A stretch of 64,000 bases of DNA from Rudanella paleaurantiibacter (GCF_009184635.1 NZ_WELI01000001.1:186001-250000); one strand, 5' to 3'; numbered from the stretch's first letter, positions 15,765 to 25,695 are shown. Notes: a model not told the origin generated them from the sequence alone. Translations and numbers: made by a program.

Positions 15765-16253
15765 ATGACAACAATGGACGAACTCATGGAGCACACCATT
15801 CAGGATCTGTACTCCGCCGAACAGCAGGCACTGGAAGCTATGCCCCAATTGGCCGAGCGGGTAAAAAACACCAAGCTACGGCAGGCGTTTATCACCCACA
15901 TGCGCGAAACGGAGCAGCAGGTGAAGCGGCTGGAGCAAATTGCCCAGCAATTGGGTATTGAGCCCGAGGGCGAAGTGTGCCTGGCCATGCAGGGGCTGAT
16001 CGAAGAAGCACAAGACCTGATCGATCAGCTCGAAGAGGGTGAGCTGGCCGATGCTGCCATTATTGGGGCGGCTCAGAAAATGGAACATTACGAAATAGCC
16101 AGCTACGGCACGGCCCGTACGTTGGCGCAGCAAGCCGGACAACAACAGGTGGCCGAACTACTGGAGCAGACGCTCAACGAAGAGAAAGCCACTGATGAGA
16201 AACTGACCGTGATTGCCACGGGTGGGGTGAACCAAAAGGCCGCCCAGAAATAA
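15765..16253 (+). CDS. DUF892 (YciE/YciF-type ferritin-like) stress protein
   Basis: A 162-aa helical-bundle protein of the DUF892 family. The opening 'TMDELMEHTIQDLYSAEQQA' is the family signature; Glu/His residues in 'YSAEQQALEAMPQLAE', 'ETEQQVKRLEQI' and 'KMEHYEIASYGTARTLAQ' supply a ferritin-like di-metal site. Family members (YciF, YciE) are induced by osmotic and other stresses and behave as dimeric, rubrerythrin-like proteins. ATG 15765 gives the conserved start; the frame upstream lacks homology. A strong terminator follows directly. Confidence 0.9.
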   Translation: MTTMDELMEHTIQDLYSAEQQALEAMPQLAERVKNTKLRQAFITHMRETEQQVKRLEQIAQQLGIEPEGEVCLAMQGLIEEAQDLIDQLEEGELADAAIIGAAQKMEHYEIASYGTARTLAQQAGQQQVAELLEQTLNEEKATDEKLTVIATGGVNQKAAQK

Positions 16254-16257
16254 GTAT

Positions 16258-16312
16258 CCGGTTTGTTTAGCGGGTGACTAGCTCAACTGCTGCCACCCGC
16301 TAAACAAACCGG
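16258..16312 (+). terminator. Rho-independent-type terminator after the DUF892 gene
   Basis: A perfect 19-bp stem (CCGGTTTGTTTAGCGGGTG with its complement) around a 17-nt loop starts 4 bp after the stop codon and is followed by TCTCTTTTAG. It separates the DUF892 gene from the GH1-like gene. Confidence 0.8.
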
Positions 16313-16331
16313 TCTCTTTTAGACCACATCT

Positions 16332-17612
16332 ATGCACACACACGTACCGACCTTCGCTACCGACGCTCAGCCACTGGCGTTGTGGGGTGGCCTCGAATGC
16401 ACCGTCAATCGAGTAGGCGACCAGTATGGAGATCAGATTGTCCGGACCGGGCATCACGACCGACTCGACGATCTGGGGCAACTGGCCGATCTGGGTCTCC
16501 GTACGCTGCGCTACCCCATTTTGTGGGAACGCACCGCCCCTCACCATCCCGACGGACCAGACTGGCGCTGGGCCGACCAACGGTTGCACCACTTGCGTAA
16601 GCTCGGTATTCGGCCCATTGTAGGGCTGGTGCATCATGGCTGCGGCCCCCGGTACGCTACCTTTGAGCAAACAGCGTTTGAACGACACCTGCCCCGGTAT
16701 GCCCGGCAGGTGGCCGAGCGGTATCCGTGGATTGATGCGTACACGCCGATCAATGAGCCGCTGACAACGGCCCGGTTTTCGGGGCTTTACGGCTTTTGGT
16801 ACCCGCACGGAACGTCGGATCGGCTGTTTGTCGATCTGTTGCTGCGGCAGTGTCGGGCAACGGTGCGGGCCATGCGCGAAATTCGGCAGGTACGGCCCGA
16901 TGCGCAACTGGTACAAACCGACGATCTGGGCTACACGCACGCGTCTCCGGCGTTTGGGTATCAGGCTGATTTCGAGAACGAACGGCGCTGGCTGGCGTGG
17001 GACTTGCTGTGCGGCCGCGTCACCCCCGATCATGCCTTGTGGAATTACCTCCGCCGATCGGGGGCAACGGAAGGTCACCTCTGGTTCCACGTCGAAAACC
17101 CCTGTCCGCCCTCGGTCATTGGGGTCAATCATTACGTTACGAGTGAACGATACCTGTTTCCCGACCGCAATTCGCCTACCGGCTACGGCGATACCGAGGT
17201 GGTGCGGGGTGCTCCTGAGCAACGTCTGGGCCTTGGCAATCTGTTGATGCAGGCATGGGAGCGGTACCAATGCCCTATTGCCGTAACGGAGGCTCACCTG
17301 GGCTGCACCGTCGATGAGCAGATGCGATGGCTGGCCGAAAGCTGGCAACAGGCCGAGTGGGCGCGCCGGCAGGGGGCCGATGTGCGGGCCGTAACTGCCT
17401 GGGCCTTGTTTGGCCTCTACGACTGGCATTGCCTGCTTACCCGCTGCGAAAACCGTTATGAACCGGGCGTTTTTCATGTGGCCGATGGCCAACTGCAACC
17501 CACCGACCTGAGCCGTATGGTGCAGCAGCTGGCCCACGGGACACCGGTCGAACAACTGACCCCGGCCGGTTTGGGCTGGTGGCAGGTCGAAGAAATTGAG
17601 AGTCTGATTTGA
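16332..17612 (+). CDS. Glycoside hydrolase family 1-like protein
   Basis: A 426-aa TIM-barrel protein resembling GH1 beta-glycosidases. It starts LWGGLECTVNRVGDQYGDQI, and shows the acid/base motif TPINEPLT (GH1 T-x-N-E-P) near residue 137 and a C-terminal nucleophile motif AVTEAHLG. It is shorter than typical GH1 enzymes (about 450 aa) and belongs to a divergent subgroup often annotated as family 1 hydrolase and sometimes found fused to an RfbD-like sugar-nucleotide reductase. No signal peptide, so intracellular. It precedes treZ on the same strand, so a role in maltooligosaccharide, trehalose or related sugar metabolism is possible (inference). Confidence 0.75.
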   Translation: MHTHVPTFATDAQPLALWGGLECTVNRVGDQYGDQIVRTGHHDRLDDLGQLADLGLRTLRYPILWERTAPHHPDGPDWRWADQRLHHLRKLGIRPIVGLVHHGCGPRYATFEQTAFERHLPRYARQVAERYPWIDAYTPINEPLTTARFSGLYGFWYPHGTSDRLFVDLLLRQCRATVRAMREIRQVRPDAQLVQTDDLGYTHASPAFGYQADFENERRWLAWDLLCGRVTPDHALWNYLRRSGATEGHLWFHVENPCPPSVIGVNHYVTSERYLFPDRNSPTGYGDTEVVRGAPEQRLGLGNLLMQAWERYQCPIAVTEAHLGCTVDEQMRWLAESWQQAEWARRQGADVRAVTAWALFGLYDWHCLLTRCENRYEPGVFHVADGQLQPTDLSRMVQQLAHGTPVEQLTPAGLGWWQVEEIESLI

Positions 17613-17742
17613 AACCGAACCTGATCTAAGTACCAGGACAAAATCGAATGGATAATGTACGGCGCCAAATGGGTTATAAACAAGTCCATAATCAGCAGAA
17701 TGAGCCATTGTTCATTGTGCATTATTCAGTGTGCATTCACGT

Positions 17743-19743
17743 ATGAACGAGCAACTTGAGGTTGTTGCCGAGGGCGGTGGTCGGTGGGAAGAAGAACGCG
17801 CTGACGAATGGCTATTCGGTCAAACAACCGACCGGCGTCAGATTGGCGTAAGCTTTTTAGCCGACGGCCGGGCGCAGGTTATGGTGTGGGCACCTCGTGC
17901 CAGTTGGGTCGCTTTGGCTATTGAGGGAAACCCCGACTCTCTGCCCCTCGATAAAGAAAAATTTGGGTATTGGTGCCTTACAACCGATCAGCTCCGACCC
18001 GGCGACCGGTACCGGTTTGTACTACATGGCCCCGAAGACGCTCCGCCCCTGTACCGACCCGACCCAGCCTCGCTGGCGCAGCCCGAGGGCGTGCACGGCC
18101 CCTCGCAGGCGGTGGATACCGGTTTGTTTTACTGGGAAGACGCCTGTTGGATCAATCCCCCCCTGTCGTCGTACCTGATCTACGAAATTCATACCGGTAC
18201 GTTTACGCCCGAAGGCACGTTTGCGGGTATCGAACAAAAACTCGACTACCTCAAAGCGTTGGGTGTCAATGCGGTTGAGATTATGCCGATTGCCGAGTTT
18301 CCGGGTAGACGTAACTGGGGCTACGATGGCGTGCTGGGGTTTGCGGCTCACCATGCGTACGGGGGAGCCAAAGCCCTGCATCATTTGGTCAATGCCTGCC
18401 ATTACCGGGGTATGGCCGTGGTGCTCGACGTGGTGTACAACCATTTCGGGCCGGAGGGCAACTACCTTGATGACTTTGGTCCGTACCTCACCGATCAGTA
18501 CCAGACGCCCTGGGGTAAGGCCGTCAACTTCGACGATGCCTGGAGCGACGGCGTCCGGCGGTATGTGATCGAAAACGCGCTTATGTGGCTGCGCGATTTT
18601 CATATCGATGCCCTGCGGCTCGACGCCGTGCACGCGATCAAAGACTTTGGCCCGGTGCATATTCTGCGCGAACTCCGGCAGCATGTCGATGCGCTTACGG
18701 CCAGCACGGGCCGCACGCATTACCTGATTGTGGAGAGTGATCTCAATGATCCCCGCGTGATTAGCCCGTTGGCCGAACAGGGCTACGGAATGGATGCGCA
18801 ATGGGTCGATGAGTTTCATCATGCCCTGCGCGTGACCGGGGGCGGGGAGCGAACGGGTTATTACGCCGACTTTCAGAAGATTTACCACCTCTCCAAATCG
18901 TATATCGACGCCTACGCCTACGACGGGCAGTTTTCGGCCGTGCGGCAAAAGCGGTTTGGTCTCCGGGCCGAACGTAACCCGGGGCATCAGTTCATCGTGT
19001 TTTCGCAAAATCACGATCAGGTTGGCAACCGCAAAGGCGGAGAGCGGTCGAGTCAGTTATTTAGCTTCGACATGCTCAAACTCATGGCCGGGGCCGTACT
19101 GGTGAGCCCGTTTATTCCGATGCTGTTTATGGGGGAGGAGTGGGGCGAAACTAATCCGTTCTTCTACTTCGTGCACCATTCTGACCCGGCGCTCATCCGG
19201 GCCGTGCGGGAAGGGCGGCAGAAAGAGTTTGAGGCTTTTTACGATGGGGGGCAGATGCCCGACCCGCAAAGCCGGAGCACATTTCGGCAGAGCAACTTGC
19301 AGTGGAGCCTGCCCACGCAGGAGCCGCACCAGACCCTGCTCCGGTATTATCAATGCCTCATTGCTATTCGGAAGCAACTGCCGGCCTTGCATCACTTGAG
19401 TCGGCGGCATTTACGTGCCCTGCCCGACGAGGCTAATCAGACCCTGGTGTTGCACCGCTGGCATACGGATGCGCACGTGCTCTGCCTGATGAATTTCTCG
19501 AAGGAGACCCGCTTGATCCCGTTGCCCGATGGCGAGCACCGCTGGCAAAAACTGTTCGATTCCTCAGCCGAGGAGTGGCAGGGCCTGGCCCGAACCGGCC
19601 CAAGCCCCTCGCCCGAGAGCGTACTGTCGGGCGAGGCTATACCCGTGCGGCCCGAGTCATTGGTCCTGTACGGCCGGGGACATGAGCGGTTGCACGTGGT
19701 GATGCCTCCGGCTATACCATCCCCATTATTTATGCCGACATGA
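17743..19743 (+). CDS. treZ: Malto-oligosyltrehalose trehalohydrolase
   Basis: A 666-aa GH13 enzyme. TreZ releases trehalose from maltooligosyl-trehalose made by TreY. Visible are an N-terminal CBM48-like domain ('GRAQVMVWAPRASWVALAI'), then the barrel: 'VVLDVVYNHFGPEGNY' (region I), 'DALRLDAVHAI' with the nucleophile Asp (region II), 'LIVESDLNDPR' with the acid/base Glu (region III; TreZ-type E-x-D) and 'FSQNHDQVGN' (region IV). 'MLFMGEEWGETNPFFYF' is also TreZ-typical. A GTG at 17731 would add four residues; ATG 17743 is preferred. The stop overlaps the DUF421 start (ATGA). No treY is in the window. Confidence 0.92.
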   Translation: MNEQLEVVAEGGGRWEEERADEWLFGQTTDRRQIGVSFLADGRAQVMVWAPRASWVALAIEGNPDSLPLDKEKFGYWCLTTDQLRPGDRYRFVLHGPEDAPPLYRPDPASLAQPEGVHGPSQAVDTGLFYWEDACWINPPLSSYLIYEIHTGTFTPEGTFAGIEQKLDYLKALGVNAVEIMPIAEFPGRRNWGYDGVLGFAAHHAYGGAKALHHLVNACHYRGMAVVLDVVYNHFGPEGNYLDDFGPYLTDQYQTPWGKAVNFDDAWSDGVRRYVIENALMWLRDFHIDALRLDAVHAIKDFGPVHILRELRQHVDALTASTGRTHYLIVESDLNDPRVISPLAEQGYGMDAQWVDEFHHALRVTGGGERTGYYADFQKIYHLSKSYIDAYAYDGQFSAVRQKRFGLRAERNPGHQFIVFSQNHDQVGNRKGGERSSQLFSFDMLKLMAGAVLVSPFIPMLFMGEEWGETNPFFYFVHHSDPALIRAVREGRQKEFEAFYDGGQMPDPQSRSTFRQSNLQWSLPTQEPHQTLLRYYQCLIAIRKQLPALHHLSRRHLRALPDEANQTLVLHRWHTDAHVLCLMNFSKETRLIPLPDGEHRWQKLFDSSAEEWQGLARTGPSPSPESVLSGEAIPVRPESLVLYGRGHERLHVVMPPAIPSPLFMPT

Positions 19744-20441
19744 AAAAGGAAGAGATTCACCTTGCCGACTGGCAACGGATCTTGCTGGGCGAGGCTCCTG
19801 CGGAGTTTATGCTCGAAGTCTTGCTGCGGTCGGTGCTGATTGTCCTGTTTTTCTCGGTGATTGCCCGGCTGTTGGGCAAGCGTATGAATGGGCAGGTGTC
19901 GCCAACCGAACTGGCCGTGATGCTATCACTCGGGGCCGTGATTGCCCCGGCTATGCAGCTCCCTGACCGGGGGGTATTGATGGGTGTACTCGCTTTGACG
20001 GCTGTTTTGGCGTTTCAGCGTGGGATTACGTGGCTAGGATTCAAAAATAGCAGCTTCGAAGAGGTGTCGCAGGGCGTTGAAACGGTGCTGGTGAAAAACG
20101 GCATTCTGCAGCTGGATCAGATGGCCGAGTGCCGAATTTCGCGGCAGCAGCTGTTTGCAGTATTGCGGGCGGCTAATGTGTACAATCTGAGCGGGGTAGA
20201 GCGGGTGTATATGGAGGCCTGTGGTCTGTTTAGTATCTACCCAACCGACCAGCCCCTCCCCGGTTTATCCACCTTGCCGCTGCATAGCGATGCGTTGAAA
20301 GAGGCCATCCTGACCGGCATTCAGGAGCCTGTAGCCGGTGTGTCAGCCTGTAATCATTGCGGAAACACTGTGCCCCAACAACAGGCAACCCACGCCTGCC
20401 CAGTATGCGGAGATACTGACTGGACCGGGGCCATTCGATAG
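19740..20441 (+). CDS. DUF421 (YetF-like) membrane protein with C-terminal zinc ribbon, copy 1
   Basis: A 233-aa inner-membrane protein. After an amphipathic N-terminus (MKKEEIHLADWQRILLGEAP) come about three membrane segments (LLRSVLIVLFFSVIARLLG; LAVMLSLGAVIAPAM; VLMGVLALTAVLAF), then the DUF421 soluble domain (SFEEVSQGVETVLVKNGILQ, ISRQQLFAVLRAANVYNL, VERVYMEACGLFSIY). The C-terminus has a rubredoxin-like zinc-ribbon: CNHCGN followed by CPVCGD. DUF421 proteins such as YetF/YdfS in Bacillus are envelope proteins of unknown biochemical role. It overlaps treZ by 4 bp and is followed 27 bp later by a paralogue. Confidence 0.88.
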   Translation: MKKEEIHLADWQRILLGEAPAEFMLEVLLRSVLIVLFFSVIARLLGKRMNGQVSPTELAVMLSLGAVIAPAMQLPDRGVLMGVLALTAVLAFQRGITWLGFKNSSFEEVSQGVETVLVKNGILQLDQMAECRISRQQLFAVLRAANVYNLSGVERVYMEACGLFSIYPTDQPLPGLSTLPLHSDALKEAILTGIQEPVAGVSACNHCGNTVPQQQATHACPVCGDTDWTGAIR

Positions 20442-20468
20442 CCGAGCTATATTATAAACCCAACAGGG

Positions 20469-21158
20469 ATGAAGAAAGAGGAGATTCACCTCAGCGACTG
20501 GCAGCGTATCCTGTTGGGTGAGGTGCCGGGTAGCTTTTACGTTGAACTGCTTATCCGGGTGGCGGTGGTGTACTTGATTCTGCTCGTGTCGATGCGGCTC
20601 ATGGGCAAGCGTATGGCCTCGCAACTGAGCCGGACCGAAATGATTGCTATGGTGTCCTTGGCGGCCTCGATTGGTGTACCGGCCCTGGCACCCGACCGGG
20701 GCTTGTTCCCTGCTGTTATCTCAGCTTTTGTGATTGTAGCTATCCAGCGGTTGTTGGCCATCCGAACGGCCCAAAATGTAGGCTTCGAAACCCTGGTGCA
20801 GGGAGATATGAGCGTGTTGGTGAGCAACTCGGTGTTGCAGTTAGACGCTATGGAAACGGCCCGAATCACCCGTGAGCGGCTCTTTGCTCAGCTCCGGTCG
20901 AATGGCCTCTACCACCTGGGGCAGGTTAAATACCTCTTTATGGAGTCAGATGGCAAGTTTACTCTTGTACAGGAACCTGAGCCCCAGCCCGGCCTGTCGG
21001 TATTACCCGGCTGGGACCGGGATTATACCGACAAACAAAACAGGGCCAGTAACCGGGTTGTGTGTCAGCAGTGCGGCCAACCCGAATCAGCCCCGACCCA
21101 ACCCGATCTCTCCTGTGCCAACTGTGGCGACCGGCACTGGCAGCCAGCGGTGCAGTAG
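20469..21158 (+). CDS. DUF421 membrane protein with C-terminal zinc ribbon, copy 2
   Basis: A 229-aa paralogue of the preceding gene: the same 20-residue N-terminal block (MKKEEIHLSDWQRILLGEVP), membrane segments (LLIRVAVVYLILLVSMRLMG; MIAMVSLAASIGVPALA), DUF421 domain (FETLVQGDMSVLVSNSVLQL, ITRERLFAQLRSNGLYHLGQ) and zinc ribbon (CQQCGQ...CANCGD). The two have drifted considerably in the membrane part, so the tandem duplication is not recent. Being in one operon they may form a hetero-oligomer (inference). Confidence 0.88.
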   Translation: MKKEEIHLSDWQRILLGEVPGSFYVELLIRVAVVYLILLVSMRLMGKRMASQLSRTEMIAMVSLAASIGVPALAPDRGLFPAVISAFVIVAIQRLLAIRTAQNVGFETLVQGDMSVLVSNSVLQLDAMETARITRERLFAQLRSNGLYHLGQVKYLFMESDGKFTLVQEPEPQPGLSVLPGWDRDYTDKQNRASNRVVCQQCGQPESAPTQPDLSCANCGDRHWQPAVQ

Positions 21159-21237
21159 GGCCGTTGCCTCATCCTCTAATCTATTGGCCAGTCGTCAGAA
21201 AGACTTAATGAGTTGGGTAGAAATAGCTTTGAACAGG

Positions 21238-21486
21238 ATGAAAATTGGCGAGAAACTTCTGAAGCAGCTGAGCAAACGATATGCGCCCTCCACGCTCGTT
21301 ACGTTTCGGTTTGGGCGGTACGATGTGGCAGCCAAAACTGACAACGAAGGAAACCCGGTGCTGGCCTTTGTGGGCAAAGCCGATGAACAGGGCCATATCA
21401 AAGGCGATCAGTTTACCCGTAAATTACTCAAAGACGAGACCGGTACCGTGCTCAAAGACCATTGGGATTATAAGGGGAAGGCATGA
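21238..21486 (+). CDS. Small conserved protein of unknown function upstream of sdhB
   Basis: An 82-aa cytoplasmic basic protein: '[20 protein letters not shown]', then '[20 protein letters not shown]' and '[11 protein letters not shown]'. I recognise the pattern as a small conserved Cytophagales/Bacteroidota hypothetical but know of no function. ATG 21238 gives the conserved N-terminus; an in-frame ATG at 21208 adds ten residues. The stop overlaps a possible upstream sdhB start (21483) by 4 bp. Confidence 0.7.
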   Translation: MKIGEKLLKQLSKRYAPSTLVTFRFGRYDVAAKTDNEGNPVLAFVGKADEQGHIKGDQFTRKLLKDETGTVLKDHWDYKGKA

Positions 21487-21515
21487 ACCCCGACCCTCAA
21501 TTGCTACTCAACACG

Positions 21516-22271
21516 ATGAACTTTACGCTCAGAATCTGGCGACAGAAAAACGCCAATACCCCCGGCAAATTTGTGTCGTACGCCGTGAGCGACGTTTCGG
21601 CGGATATGTCGTTTCTGGAAACCCTCGATGTGCTCAACGGGGCACTCATCCGGCGGGGTGAAGACATTATTGCTTTCGATCACGACTGCCGCGAGGGGAT
21701 CTGTGGTTCCTGCTCGCTCTACGTCAACGGGCGGCCGCACGGCCCCCAAACGGGCGGGGCGGTGTGCATGCTGCATATGCGTTCGTTTATCGACGATAGC
21801 ACCATTATTGTCGAACCCTGGCGGGCGCGGGCCTTCCCGATTATCAAAGACTTATCAACCGACCGCACGGCGTTCGACCGGATTGTGCAGGCGGGTGGGT
21901 ACATTTCCGTGGGTACGGGCTCGGCCCCCGATGCGAACGAGATCGCTATCCCGCGCGAAACGCAGGAGGCATCGATGGATGCCGCTGCCTGTATTGCCTG
22001 TGGGGCCTGCGTAGCGGCTTGCAAAAACGCGTCGGCTATGCTGTTTGTAGGGGCACAGGTGACCAAGTTTGCCTTGTTACCGCAAGGGCAGCCCGAGCGA
22101 AAAAAACGGGCCGAGCGCATGGTGGCGCAGATGGATACCGAGGGTTTCGGGGCGTGTTCGTTTACGGGTGCCTGCTCGGTAGAGTGCCCGGCTTCGATTC
22201 CGCTCAACGTGATTACCCGCCTGAATCGCGAGTACCTCGGGGCTAAGCTCACCTCCGAAAACGAGACCTAA
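21516..22271 (+). CDS. sdhB: Succinate dehydrogenase / fumarate reductase iron-sulfur subunit
   Basis: About 251 aa of the SdhB family. It passes electrons from the flavoprotein to quinone through three clusters: [2Fe-2S] ([15 protein letters not shown] plus the later C in AVCMLHM), [4Fe-4S] ([13 protein letters not shown]) and [3Fe-4S] ([12 protein letters not shown]). The N-terminus [12 protein letters not shown] at ATG 21516 matches Bacteroidota SdhB; an ATG at 21483 in frame overlaps the preceding stop and would add 11 residues. The gene is orphaned here: no sdhA or sdhC is adjacent. Its stop overlaps by 4 bp the stop of the convergent helicase gene. Confidence 0.93.
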   Translation: MNFTLRIWRQKNANTPGKFVSYAVSDVSADMSFLETLDVLNGALIRRGEDIIAFDHDCREGICGSCSLYVNGRPHGPQTGGAVCMLHMRSFIDDSTIIVEPWRARAFPIIKDLSTDRTAFDRIVQAGGYISVGTGSAPDANEIAIPRETQEASMDAAACIACGACVAACKNASAMLFVGAQVTKFALLPQGQPERKKRAERMVAQMDTEGFGACSFTGACSVECPASIPLNVITRLNREYLGAKLTSENET

Positions 22272-24688
22272 ACACCAGCCGCTACCACCATTCGAATTTC
22301 GCCAAACGAGACCGAATTGTTTAGCCCGGCTCTGATTTCGCTCGTTTTCAGCCCCTGGTTGGCCCGCACAAACGCCCGAATCCGGTCGATGGTATCGGCT
22401 GCAACCAGCGACTCCACCGGCACCTGACCGGCCTTGATCGCCTGGGTGAGGTGGGTTTCGATGGTCGAGAGCGACAGCCCCCGTTTGTCGGCAATGGCCT
22501 GGGGTGATAACCCGGTGAGCAACAGGCGGATGGTGGTTTCGTGCGTGGGCTCTTTATCGGCTTTGGCCGGTTTGGTACCTGATCGGGTTGTACCCGTGCC
22601 ACTCCGGTACGCATCCAGAATCCGCATAATATCGGGGCCGATTTGCTTTACCTTGGTTTTGCCAAATCCTTTGATCGCCAGCAGCTCGGCTGTTGAGTTA
22701 GGGCGGGTTTTGACCAGCTCGACAATGGTTTTGGTAGGTAGCACCATGTAGCCGGTGGTGTTGTGTTCGGCGGCCATTTCATCGCGCCACCGCACCAGGG
22801 CTTTGTACAGGTCGTCGCGGTTACTGCCGCCCGCTTCTGCGGCTTTTTCGAGCCGTTTGCGGCTGGGTTTGAAGTCCAGTTCGGCATGGTTGCGGGCTTG
22901 CAGGTACCCGAGCGCATCGAACCCCTCGGCGCACCGTTCAAAGCATTTGAGTTTCACAAACAGTTCGCGTTCCAGCTCGTCCATCACGTCGAGCAGAGCC
23001 TCCCGCACGGCTTTGTTGTCGGAGTCGGTCGGGGCCTGTTCGAGGGCCGGGAGCAGGTCGTTGGCGAGTAGCGGACCAAAGTAAGCGGCTGCCTTGCGTA
23101 CTCGTTCCTGAAGAGATTCGTTGGCTTCGGGCAAAGGCTCCTGCGCGAAATAGTGGGGGAGTTGCTGCGCAAACCGGCGGCCAATGTCGCGGGCTTTGGG
23201 CCGCAGTTCGTTTTCGAGGGCTTCGAGGGCGGGCGCGAGTTCGTCGGAGAAACTGGCTCCGTGCGTATTCACCTCGCGCCGACACCGGTACAAGAGCGTA
23301 CTAGCGTGTTCAAACGAAAACAGCTCGTCCAGCAGGGTTTCCTGATTGAGCCGTTTGGCTTCGTGCAGGTGTTGCTCAGTGGGTGTTTGCTGCTGCACCT
23401 GTTCGTGAAAAACCTCCAGCGTTTGTTCGGTTTTGATACTGCTCGACGGAATCGGGGTGCGGAGTACCAGCCCGTCGAGGGTTTTGCAGCGACTCAGGGC
23501 CACGTACACCTGCCCGTGCGCAAAAGCCGCCGATGCGTCGATAATGGCCCGCTCAAACGTAAGTCCCTGACTTTTGTGAATCGTGATGGCCCACGCCAGC
23601 CGGAGTGGGTACTGCGTAAAGGTACCAATGACCTCGGCCGTAATTTCCTTGGTTGCCGGGTCGAGCGTGTAGCGAATGTTTTGCCACTCGGCGGGCGTCA
23701 CGATGATCGTGTCGCCGTCGGCCTGCCCTTCTACGTAAATCACCCCGTCTTCCTCATCAATGCGAAGCACCCGCCCGATTTTGCCGTTGTAGTAGAGTTT
23801 CTCGCGGGAGATGTCGTTTTTGATAAACATCACCTGCGCGCCCACTTTGAGCGTCAGTTCCGACTCGGTCGGGTAAGCCGAAGCCGGAAAATCGCCCGTG
23901 GTGGTGGCTTCGAATGAGTACTCCTGGCCCGGTAATTCGGCGAGCCGGGTGCTGTTGATCTGTTGGGCGGTGTTGTTGTGGGTCGAGAGGGTGATGTAGC
24001 CCGCGTCGTCGGCCGGTCGGAAATCGGCAATGTACCGCTGGTTGAGGTCGGCCAACTGGGCAGAACTGATGGTTTTTTCCCGAATAGCGTTGAGCAGGGT
24101 AATAAACCGCTCGTCGGCCTGCCGATAGATATGGGTCAGTTCGATACTCACATACGGAATTTCGCGCAGGGCCCGGCTTCCAAAAAAGTAGCCGGTGTCG
24201 TAGTAGGGGCGGAGCAAGGCCCAGTCGTCGTCGCGGATTACGGGCGGTAGTTGCTGCATGTCGCCAATCATGAGCAGTTGCACCCCACCAAAGGGTACGT
24301 TGGGGTTACGGTACCGGCGCAGCACCTCATCAATACCGTCGAGCACATCGGCCCGTACCATACTGATTTCGTCGATAATCAGGAGATCGAGGGTGCGCAA
24401 CAGCCTGATTTTGTCGCGGTTAAACTTGCGGCCCTCGCGGGTGGTTGCCCCGGGCGTGAGCGGCCCAAACGGTAGCTGAAACAGCGAGTGAATAGTAACG
24501 CCCCCCGCGTTGATGGCGGCCACCCCGGTTGGGGCTACTACTGCCAACCGCTTTACAGCCGCCCCCTTAATCTGGTGCAGAAACGTGGTCTTACCCGTGC
24601 CGGCTTTGCCCGTCAGGAACACGTTATGGCGGGTATGAAGCACAAAATCAGTGGCAAGCAGGAGTTTTTCGTTGACGGGGGCAGGCAT
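22268..24688 (-). CDS. PIF1-like helicase with HRDC and helix-turn-helix C-terminal domains
   Basis: An 806-aa protein. The N-terminal about 430 residues are an SF1B PIF1/RecD-type helicase: Walker [15 protein letters not shown], Walker [20 protein letters not shown], motif [20 protein letters not shown], motif [20 protein letters not shown] and YVALSRC. After a helical linker comes an HRDC-type domain ([32 protein letters not shown]; about 650-705) and a C-terminal HTH_40-like domain ([20 protein letters not shown]; about 735-790), as at the C-terminus of RecQ-type helicases. Probably unwinds DNA, perhaps structured DNA, 5' to 3' like other PIF1 family members. Confidence 0.9.
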   Translation of the reverse strand: MPAPVNEKLLLATDFVLHTRHNVFLTGKAGTGKTTFLHQIKGAAVKRLAVVAPTGVAAINAGGVTIHSLFQLPFGPLTPGATTREGRKFNRDKIRLLRTLDLLIIDEISMVRADVLDGIDEVLRRYRNPNVPFGGVQLLMIGDMQQLPPVIRDDDWALLRPYYDTGYFFGSRALREIPYVSIELTHIYRQADERFITLLNAIREKTISSAQLADLNQRYIADFRPADDAGYITLSTHNNTAQQINSTRLAELPGQEYSFEATTTGDFPASAYPTESELTLKVGAQVMFIKNDISREKLYYNGKIGRVLRIDEEDGVIYVEGQADGDTIIVTPAEWQNIRYTLDPATKEITAEVIGTFTQYPLRLAWAITIHKSQGLTFERAIIDASAAFAHGQVYVALSRCKTLDGLVLRTPIPSSSIKTEQTLEVFHEQVQQQTPTEQHLHEAKRLNQETLLDELFSFEHASTLLYRCRREVNTHGASFSDELAPALEALENELRPKARDIGRRFAQQLPHYFAQEPLPEANESLQERVRKAAAYFGPLLANDLLPALEQAPTDSDNKAVREALLDVMDELERELFVKLKCFERCAEGFDALGYLQARNHAELDFKPSRKRLEKAAEAGGSNRDDLYKALVRWRDEMAAEHNTTGYMVLPTKTIVELVKTRPNSTAELLAIKGFGKTKVKQIGPDIMRILDAYRSGTGTTRSGTKPAKADKEPTHETTIRLLLTGLSPQAIADKRGLSLSTIETHLTQAIKAGQVPVESLVAADTIDRIRAFVRANQGLKTSEIRAGLNNSVSFGEIRMVVAAGV

Positions 24689-24986
24689 TCGTTCGGATGT
24701 TCGGGGTGTCTGGTTCGGTTATCGGCTGGGGTTCCGCGCCCGATAAGACGAGCGGCAACCGGCCGGGTAACTTCGGGCACAAAGTACAAACAAAGAACAC
24801 CAATCGGGAAATGTATGTGCACCGTTTATCCGATAATTTGCCCGCTTACCTATTCACTAGACCACCCAGAAATAGAGCACCCAGATTTTTTGCTGGGCGT
24901 GCAACCTCCCCGCATCCCTTGTGCATCTGGACTGTAAAACGGGTTTAGCGCTTTTTCTAAACCCCTAAACAATCGCCTGAAAAACC

Positions 24987-25685
24987 ATGAAACCATTCCT
25001 TCTTCTCTGCGCTGCCGCCCTTACTTCGCTCACGACAGCTACTGCCCAAACCGCCCATACGTCGCCCGACGAAACTCCTTACAAGCCCCGCATCATCAAA
25101 GATTTTGGCTTTTATATCGGTATAAACGGGGTGAGTGGTGCCGGAGCCGATGGATTTCAGCTACGTCCGCTCGGGTCACGGTTTGTGGCTCTGTCATGGC
25201 GTCGGCAACTGCCCCTGAGCAACCGACCCGATGGCCCTCGGATTGGTGTCGGTCCCGAAATTGCCTGGAACAACTTTATGTTTGAGCGGGATCAGCGGCT
25301 GGTATCAACCGTAAACCCGGCCACGGGTCGGCAGGAGTCGGTGCTGGTGGGCGATAACCGCGACCTGAAACGGACTAAGCTGACCACGTTTCAGGGTAAT
25401 ATTCCGGTACTGCTCATGTTTGGCCCGTCTGATAGAGTAACCTTTGGGGTAGGGGCCTACGCCGGTATCCGGCTCGACAGCTACACGAAAGTAAAACCCG
25501 ATGGCGGTGAGGCTACCCGTCAGCACGGCGGTTATAATACGACCTCGCTGCGGTGGGGGCTCACGGCCGAAGCCGCCTGGGGCGAAGACACCGGCCTGTT
25601 TGTCCGCTACGAACCATCCACGATGCTTTTCCGCGATGGCCAGGGCCCCAAAGTAAATGTTTGGTCAGTAGGTATCCGGTTGTAA
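24987..25685 (+). CDS. Outer-membrane beta-barrel-like protein
   Basis: A 232-aa exported protein with signal peptide MKPFLLLCAAALTSLTTATA (cleavage before QTAH). The rest alternates short amphipathic beta-strands with turns (GFYIGINGVSGAG; RFVALSWRRQLPL; RIGVGPEIAWNNFMF; VTFGVGAYAGIRLDSY; LRWGLTAEAAW; VWSVGIRL) and ends in a strand closed by Leu, consistent with an eight- to ten-stranded outer-membrane barrel of the PorT/OMP_b-brl_2 kind. No specific function. A strong terminator hairpin follows. Confidence 0.75.
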   Translation: MKPFLLLCAAALTSLTTATAQTAHTSPDETPYKPRIIKDFGFYIGINGVSGAGADGFQLRPLGSRFVALSWRRQLPLSNRPDGPRIGVGPEIAWNNFMFERDQRLVSTVNPATGRQESVLVGDNRDLKRTKLTTFQGNIPVLLMFGPSDRVTFGVGAYAGIRLDSYTKVKPDGGEATRQHGGYNTTSLRWGLTAEAAWGEDTGLFVRYEPSTMLFRDGQGPKVNVWSVGIRL

Positions 25686-25695
25686 GCCGGTGGAG

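Noticed and set aside
16278-17708. 476-aa minus-strand open frame
   Set aside because: Antisense to the GH1-like gene, whose plus-strand frame carries clear active-site motifs.
20872-21486. Long 204-aa frame overlapping the second DUF421 gene
   Set aside because: Its first 112 codons lie out of frame inside the DUF421 gene; only the last 82 residues (from 21238) look like a real conserved protein.
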